Source of the DNA: JAVBMP01 sp031552195
GTDB taxonomy: Bacteria; Desulfobacterota; Desulfovibrionia; Desulfovibrionales; Desulfovibrionaceae
Direction: 5' to 3'
Assembly (NCBI GenBank): GCA_031552195.1
Contig: JAVBMT010000017.1
Location: 62,001 to 126,000, forward strand
DNA: 64,000 nucleotides
Shown here: in pieces, positions 59,724-64,000 of the stretch
How the letters are laid out: each line of letters opens with the position of its first letter
How positions within the stretch are numbered: the first letter of the stretch is position 1
The notes under the pieces: model-generated
What the model was told of the DNA's origin: nothing
Databases searched by the model: none
The model's input: only the letters and a program-made list of their open reading frames with translations
Program-made: the position numbers and the translations under genes

Positions 59724-60549
59724 ACTCTCGTTTTTAGCCCTGCTTGGCGCTTGCCTCTGCTACCTTCTGGGCATTGCCGTCATGTTCTGGGGGTTCATAG
59801 CCCACGAAAGCAGGCTGCGCTCCATCGCAACGGCCGTTTACGCCTCGGGTTTCGCCTTGCACAGCTTCGTTGTTGTCAGCCGTTTGCTGCTTTACAATTT
59901 TGACGATCTCACCACTCAATTTTTCCTGCTTCTGCTGGCCTGGACTTTCCTGCTGATTTATTTCGTAATCCGCCGCTGGGTCAGTTTTTCCTTCGTTTCC
60001 CTCATAACAGTTCCTTTGGCCTTGCTGCTCATGGTAATTTCCATGCGGCTTGAAAACATGCACGGACGTTTGCCGGAATATTTCGGCGAACTGTTTTTCT
60101 TTTTGCATGTGGGGCCGCTTTTCATCAGCCTGGCCTTGCTGACCATGGCCTTCGGCGCGGCCTTGTTTTTTCTGCACATCGAAAACAAGATCAAGCGCAA
60201 AGCGGCCCTGAGCGGCTTGGAGAAAGAACTTCCCGACCTGGCTTCTTTTGACCGGGTCAACAAGATAGCCGTGATTTTCGGCATGCCCCTGTATACGTTG
60301 GGGCTGGTTTCCGGCCTGGTCTGGGTTCCTTTGGTCTGGGGAACGGCCTTCGCCCTTGACCCTAAATATATAATTTCGATTCTGGTCTGGCTCCTTTACG
60401 CTTTTTTGTTCCACCAACGCCTCGCCAGGGGTTGGCGCGGGCGCAAAGCCGCCTTGCTGGTAATCTGCATTTTCATTATTTCGGCCTTTTCCATGACCGG
60501 CGTGCTGCCTACAAGGCACGGCGGCCTTCCGGTCCCCGGCGCGCTATAG
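59710..60549 (+). CDS. CcsA/HemX-like cytochrome c assembly protein
   Basis: 279 residues, about eight membrane helices throughout. FIAHESRLRSIATAVYASGF and LHSFVVVSRLLL in the first part, then HVGPLFISLALLTMAFGAAL in the middle, resemble CcsA/HemX proteins that handle haem or stabilise HemA. The genetic position between the sirohaem gene and hemA supports the HemX-like reading over a full CcsA haem exporter; the WWD haem motif is not clearly seen. Confidence 0.82.
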   Translation: MTYPELSFLALLGACLCYLLGIAVMFWGFIAHESRLRSIATAVYASGFALHSFVVVSRLLLYNFDDLTTQFFLLLLAWTFLLIYFVIRRWVSFSFVSLITVPLALLLMVISMRLENMHGRLPEYFGELFFFLHVGPLFISLALLTMAFGAALFFLHIENKIKRKAALSGLEKELPDLASFDRVNKIAVIFGMPLYTLGLVSGLVWVPLVWGTAFALDPKYIISILVWLLYAFLFHQRLARGWRGRKAALLVICIFIISAFSMTGVLPTRHGGLPVPGAL

Positions 60550-60644
60550 GGCTTTTAACCTTGGAATGCCTGGCGCATGCGGCGGCGGCCGGTTTTTTAT
60601 ACCGCAATGAAGGTCAATTGCTTTAGTATGATCCGGAACACAGC

Positions 60645-61997
60645 ATGAAGCAGCGAATATATCTTGTCGGCCTGAACCACCGCACCGCCGGGGTTGACGT
60701 GCGCGAATCCTTCGCCCTCAGCGAGACCGTGCTCAATGAGTGCGGGCTTGCGCCGCATCTTGTGCTGCCCTTGGGGGGGGCGTTGAAGGAAAGCGTAATC
60801 CTTTCCACCTGCAACCGTGTGGAAATTCTGGCTGTGGCCGAAGAGGCGGACGGGGAGCAGGGGGACGTTTCCGATCTGATTCTCGATTGCTGGGCGAAAG
60901 CCCGGGGCCGATGTCGCGACGATCTCAAGCCCTATGTTTACATCAACGAAGGGCAGTCCGCCGTGGAACACCTTTTTACGGTGGCTTCCAGCCTTGATTC
61001 CATGGTGCTGGGCGAACCGCAGATTCTCGGCCAGCTTAAAAGCGCCTATAAAAAGGCCCAAGACAGCCGCAGCACCGGGGCCATACTCAACAAGCTTATG
61101 CACCGGGCCTTTTCCGTGGCCAAGCGGGTGCGCACTGAAACCGCCGTCGCCTCAAGCGCGGTGTCCATAAGCTATGCCGCAGTGGAACTTGCCAAGCGCA
61201 TTTTCGGAGATATGTCGGAATATCGGGCCATGCTCATCGGCGCCGGTGAAATGGCGGAACTTGCCGCCACCCACCTTATGAACGCCGGAATAAAATCCGT
61301 TTGGGTAAGCAACCGCACTTACGCGCGCGCCGTTGAGCTGGCGGCGGAATACAAAGGCCTGGCGGTGCCGTTTGAAAATCTTTCCGATGCCTTGGCGGAT
61401 GTGGATATTGTAATAAGTTCAACCGGATCACCGGAGCCGATAATCTGCGCCAAAGATATGCGCATGGTTTTGAAAAAACGCAAAAACAGACCCATGTTTT
61501 TTATAGACATAGCGGTGCCGCGCGATATCGACCCTGACGTGAACAACCTGGACAACGTTTACCTCTACGATATCGACGACCTGAAGGAAGTGGTCGAGGA
61601 AAACCTGGCCCAGCGGCGCGATGAAGCCATCAAAGCCCGGAGCATAGTGGCGGACGAGGCCTTGTCTTTTTGCCGCTGGCTCGACGCGCTTGACTTGCAG
61701 CCGACTATAGTGGCCTTGCTTGACCGTTCCAAAACGATAGCGGAGGAAGAATTCGAACGCACCCTTAAACGCGTCGGGCCGCTCGGGGCGGAAACGGAAG
61801 ACGCATTACGCACCATGCTGGCCGCTATTTTGAAAAAGCTCAACCACGCCCCGCTCGACTTTATAAAACGCAGGGCCGGTGAAGGCGGGCACGGGCACGA
61901 GGCCCAGGACGTTCTGGCTTTGATCCGGCGTATTTTCGACCTGGACGGAGACAGGCCGGAAGAGGCTGACAGCATGTACGCCCGCCGCCGCAAATAA
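60645..61997 (+). CDS. hemA: glutamyl-tRNA reductase
   Basis: 450 residues, full length. The nucleophile Cys lies in ILSTCNRVEI (about 46-55); YAAVELAKRIFGDM leads into the NADPH domain with IGAGEMAELAATHL (about 195-208) and VSNRTYARA. It reduces glutamyl-tRNA to glutamate-1-semialdehyde, the first committed step of haem and sirohaem synthesis. No strong ribosome site precedes the ATG. Confidence 0.97.
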   Translation: MKQRIYLVGLNHRTAGVDVRESFALSETVLNECGLAPHLVLPLGGALKESVILSTCNRVEILAVAEEADGEQGDVSDLILDCWAKARGRCRDDLKPYVYINEGQSAVEHLFTVASSLDSMVLGEPQILGQLKSAYKKAQDSRSTGAILNKLMHRAFSVAKRVRTETAVASSAVSISYAAVELAKRIFGDMSEYRAMLIGAGEMAELAATHLMNAGIKSVWVSNRTYARAVELAAEYKGLAVPFENLSDALADVDIVISSTGSPEPIICAKDMRMVLKKRKNRPMFFIDIAVPRDIDPDVNNLDNVYLYDIDDLKEVVEENLAQRRDEAIKARSIVADEALSFCRWLDALDLQPTIVALLDRSKTIAEEEFERTLKRVGPLGAETEDALRTMLAAILKKLNHAPLDFIKRRAGEGGHGHEAQDVLALIRRIFDLDGDRPEEADSMYARRRK

Positions 61998-62100
61998 AAC
62001 CGGCATTCACTGAGCGCTAACTCCGGAACACCGGTTTTGCCCGTACGCCGGGAAAGGGCAGGGCCTGGCGCGCTGATGCCCGCATTATCCCCTTTACGCG

Positions 62101-62412
62101 CTATTTTCCTTTCATGCCGCGCTTTGACGCCTTCAGCGGGTTTACCTTTTTCTTGGCTTCGCCGCCTTCAACCCTTATGCGGTGACGGTTCTGTTCGAGC
62201 AATTCGGCCGGGTCAAGTCCGAGCGCGCTCAGGCGGTCTGCCAGGCCGGTTCTGCCGACGGCATAACGGTTCGTATCCGCCATATTGGTGCCGACGCGGT
62301 CAGGGGTGGTCAGGTAAAGGCCGTTCGAGTCTATTGCCAGAAGAGGACTGCCCGGCTTTTTCTCCAAAGGCTGTATGATCATGTCGGATGTTGTTCCAAA
62401 ACGGTTTGCCAT
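62101..62412 (-). CDS. small hypothetical protein with strong promoter
   Basis: 103 residues with AAGGAA upstream of the ATG. The opening MANRFGTTSDMIIQPLEKKP is followed by GLYLTTPDRVGTNMADTNRY and a basic tail ending KASKRGMKGK. I recognise no family. Soluble and without Cys. The promoter region carries a Fur-box-like operator, so a role in iron-responsive biology is conceivable but unproven. Confidence 0.6.
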   Translation of the reverse strand: MANRFGTTSDMIIQPLEKKPGSPLLAIDSNGLYLTTPDRVGTNMADTNRYAVGRTGLADRLSALGLDPAELLEQNRHRIRVEGGEAKKKVNPLKASKRGMKGK

Positions 62413-62457
62413 GCGTTTTTCCTTGTTAGAGGCCTTTGCGGACGTATTGTTTTTAAA

Positions 62458-62486
62458 AATATATTGATTTTGACTTTCAATGTCAA
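62458..62486 (-). promoter_or_regulatory. sigma-70-type promoter of the small protein gene
   Basis: TTGACA (complement of 62481-62486) and TATATT (complement of 62458-62463) are separated by exactly 17 bp on the minus strand. A near-consensus promoter, about 45 nt upstream of the start codon at 62412. Confidence 0.75.
62466..62484. promoter_or_regulatory. Fur-box-like operator overlapping the promoter
   Basis: GACATTGAAAGTCAAAATC on the minus strand matches the 19-bp Fur consensus GATAATGATAATCATTATC at 13 positions. It spans the spacer between -35 and -10, so a bound repressor would block transcription. Binding by Fur or a related metalloregulator is a prediction. Confidence 0.45.
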
Positions 62487-62653
62487 TAAGGTTTACGGCA
62501 AAGGGTTGGACACGCGCGGCGGTATTCTGTTATTTTTTTTATGCACTTCAGCTCCCCGTGAGCGGGCGCGCGCGGCAAATTTTGGCAAGGAGCTCGCCCG
62601 GACGGCCATTGCGGCCTCAACCGGCGTGATTTAAACTTTTCAAGCGGGTCTCA

Positions 62654-63505
62654 ATGAACGATTATATCCTCACTATCTCTTGCCCGGATAAACGCGGCAT
62701 AGTGGCTGCGGTCAGTATTTTTCTTGCGGAACAGTCTTGTAATATCCTGGATAGCGCCCAATACGGCGATGCGGAAAGCGGCCTTTTTTTCATGCGCGTT
62801 CATTTCGAGGGGGAAGAAGGCGCGCCTGCCCTGGAAGGGTTGCGCGAGGCGTTTTCCAACGTTGGCGCCAGGTTCGCCATGCACTGGGAAATCGGCGAGG
62901 GCAAACGCCGCAGCCGCCTGGCGATAATGGTGTCACGGTTCGGGCACTGCTTGCATGACCTGGTTTACCGCTGCGAAACAGGAGCCATGCAGGCCGACAT
63001 ATGCGCGATAATATCCAACCACCGCGATTTTGAAGGTTTCGCCGCCGCGCACGGCTTTCCGTTTCACTACCTTCCGGTGAATCCTGAGAACAAGGCCGGG
63101 CAGGAAGACGCCCTTATAGGCATTTTAGAGGAGCTTGACGCCGACCTGGTGGTTCTGGCGCGCTACATGCAGGTTCTTTCCCCCGCATTGTGCGAATGGC
63201 TGGCCGGGCGCTGCATTAACATCCACCATTCTTTCCTGCCCAGTTTCAAAGGCGCGGCTCCATACCGTCAGGCCCACGCGCGCGGGGTCAAGCTGATCGG
63301 GGCGACCGCGCATTACGTCACGCCTAATCTGGATGAAGGGCCTATTATCGAGCAGGGCGTGGAGCGGGTTGACCATTCTTACAGCCCGGAAGACCTGGCG
63401 GCTCTGGGGAGGGATGTTGAAAGCGTGGTGCTGGCAAGGGCCGTGCGTTACCATGTGGAGCGCCGGGTTCTGCTGAACGGAAACAAAACCGTTGTGCTGC
63501 GCTGA
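62654..63505 (+). CDS. purU: formyltetrahydrofolate deformylase
   Basis: 283 residues: an N-terminal ACT domain (about 1-80) and a formyl-transferase-fold domain (about 85-283) with ISNHRDFEGF, INIHHSFLPSFKGAAPYRQA and LDEGPIIEQ, which provide the catalytic Asn, His and Asp. It hydrolyses 10-formyl-THF to formate and THF, balancing one-carbon pools. No strong ribosome site is seen. Confidence 0.94.
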   Translation: MNDYILTISCPDKRGIVAAVSIFLAEQSCNILDSAQYGDAESGLFFMRVHFEGEEGAPALEGLREAFSNVGARFAMHWEIGEGKRRSRLAIMVSRFGHCLHDLVYRCETGAMQADICAIISNHRDFEGFAAAHGFPFHYLPVNPENKAGQEDALIGILEELDADLVVLARYMQVLSPALCEWLAGRCINIHHSFLPSFKGAAPYRQAHARGVKLIGATAHYVTPNLDEGPIIEQGVERVDHSYSPEDLAALGRDVESVVLARAVRYHVERRVLLNGNKTVVLR

Positions 63506-63575
63506 CCGGATATTTTTCCGGGCACGGCTATGAGGCGAATGCTTTTAGAGCGCTGCAACTTTCCGGGTTAATTGC

Positions 63576-64000
63576 TCAAACAGGCAGCAAGCCTTGCAGG
63601 AAGGGCAGGGACAGCATGATGAGCACCACGCAAAACAGGGCGGGAAGCATGTTGGAGAGGCTGATTTTGGCGACCTCAAGCAGGTTCAGGCCTATGCCGA
63701 CGATCATGATGCCGCCCACCGCGATAAGTTCGCGCTGCATATCCGGGCTGAGGGCGCTTTGCAAATAAACGGCGAAAACGGTCATAAGCCCCTGGTAGAG
63801 CAATACCGGAACGGCGGCCAGCAGCACTCCGCTGCCCAGGGCCGAAGCCATGGCGACAGAGGCGAAACCGTCCAGGATGGCTTTGCTCAGAAGAGTTGTG
63901 CGCCCGTGTTGCAGGCCCTCTTCCAGCGCGCCGAGAATGGCCATGGCCCCGATGCAGAAAAGCAGGGTGGCGGAAACGAAACCTTCGGTAAAGGCGGCGT
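63576..64000 (-). CDS. DUF554 membrane protein, 5' part outside the window
   Basis: The frame stays open to the right edge, so the N-terminus lies beyond it. The visible 141 residues contain FCIGAMAILGALEEGL, FASVAMASALGSGVLLAAVPVLL and GGIMIVGIGLNLLEVAKI, characteristic of the DUF554 (YdfK-type) membrane family of unknown function. About four membrane helices are in view. Confidence 0.88.
   Translation of the reverse strand, partial: AAFTEGFVSATLLFCIGAMAILGALEEGLQHGRTTLLSKAILDGFASVAMASALGSGVLLAAVPVLLYQGLMTVFAVYLQSALSPDMQRELIAVGGIMIVGIGLNLLEVAKISLSNMLPALFCVVLIMLSLPFLQGLLPV

Noticed and set aside
1..64000. CRISPR arrays, rRNA operons and full-length tRNA genes
   Set aside because: No regularly spaced repeat series, no rRNA motifs and no complete cloverleaf were found by reading; a covariance-model search would settle the tRNA question.

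Overview
The window looks like a chromosomal stretch from a Desulfovibrio-type (Desulfovibrionales) sulfate-reducing bacterium. The evidence is gene order: ftsH-folP-dacA-cdaR, rpmE/DUF1385/prfA, and sirC-type dehydrogenase/ccsA-like/hemA are arrangements I associate with that group. A type III glutamine synthetase, ThyX, and GC-rich codons with TTG starts behind good Shine-Dalgarno sites fit too. The placement is inferred from gene content, not from a marker gene.

Left edge (1-3.6 kb): an accessory patch with the 3' end of a yoeB-like toxin gene, a frame-broken remnant resembling a phage capsid cement gene, a lipoprotein, a divergent pair (membrane zinc-ribbon protein / XRE regulator with an AT-hook core), and a CI-like repressor. 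From 3.9 to 11.8 kb lies an envelope region: a secreted beta-helix-like protein, then a CpxRA-like two-component system overlapping a PAP2 phosphatase, followed by an LtaS-like sulfatase-fold transferase and a GT61-type glycosyltransferase. From 11.9 to 18.5 kb come an exported MsrB-MsrA fusion, a phenylacetate-CoA ligase-family enzyme, purD, an Hpt protein and glnN.

18.5-21.3 kb is a graveyard of mobile DNA around a DUF1254 gene: a 46-nt perfect palindrome, a 144-bp MITE with 28-bp inverted repeats, a broken second DUF1254 3' end, and decayed IS1595-like and IS5-like transposase genes. 21.3-33.2 kb holds malQ, a DUF3179 gene, rpiB, cysS, an isolated flgD behind a sigma-54-type promoter, a MoxR ATPase/DUF2201 module, and a chemoreceptor gene.

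33.3-36.7 kb pairs an Lsa-like ABC-F gene with divergent EcfT/EcfA genes. The ABC-F leader carries a promoter, a six-codon upstream ORF, long inverted repeats and an intrinsic terminator just before the start codon. I consider this predicted attenuator the best candidate for an undescribed element. 36.7-47.5 kb is core biology: two acyltransferases, prfA, DUF1385, rpmE, ftsH, folP, cyclic-di-AMP synthase and its YbbR partner, thyX and an acyl-ACP thioesterase. 47.6-55.2 kb is a six-gene polysaccharide operon on the minus strand (three stand-alone glycosyltransferases, a methyltransferase-glycosyltransferase fusion, a capsule-type protein, galE). The right end has radC, lon, the tetrapyrrole genes with hemA, a small protein behind a strong promoter overlapping a Fur-box-like site, purU, and the 3' part of a DUF554 gene.
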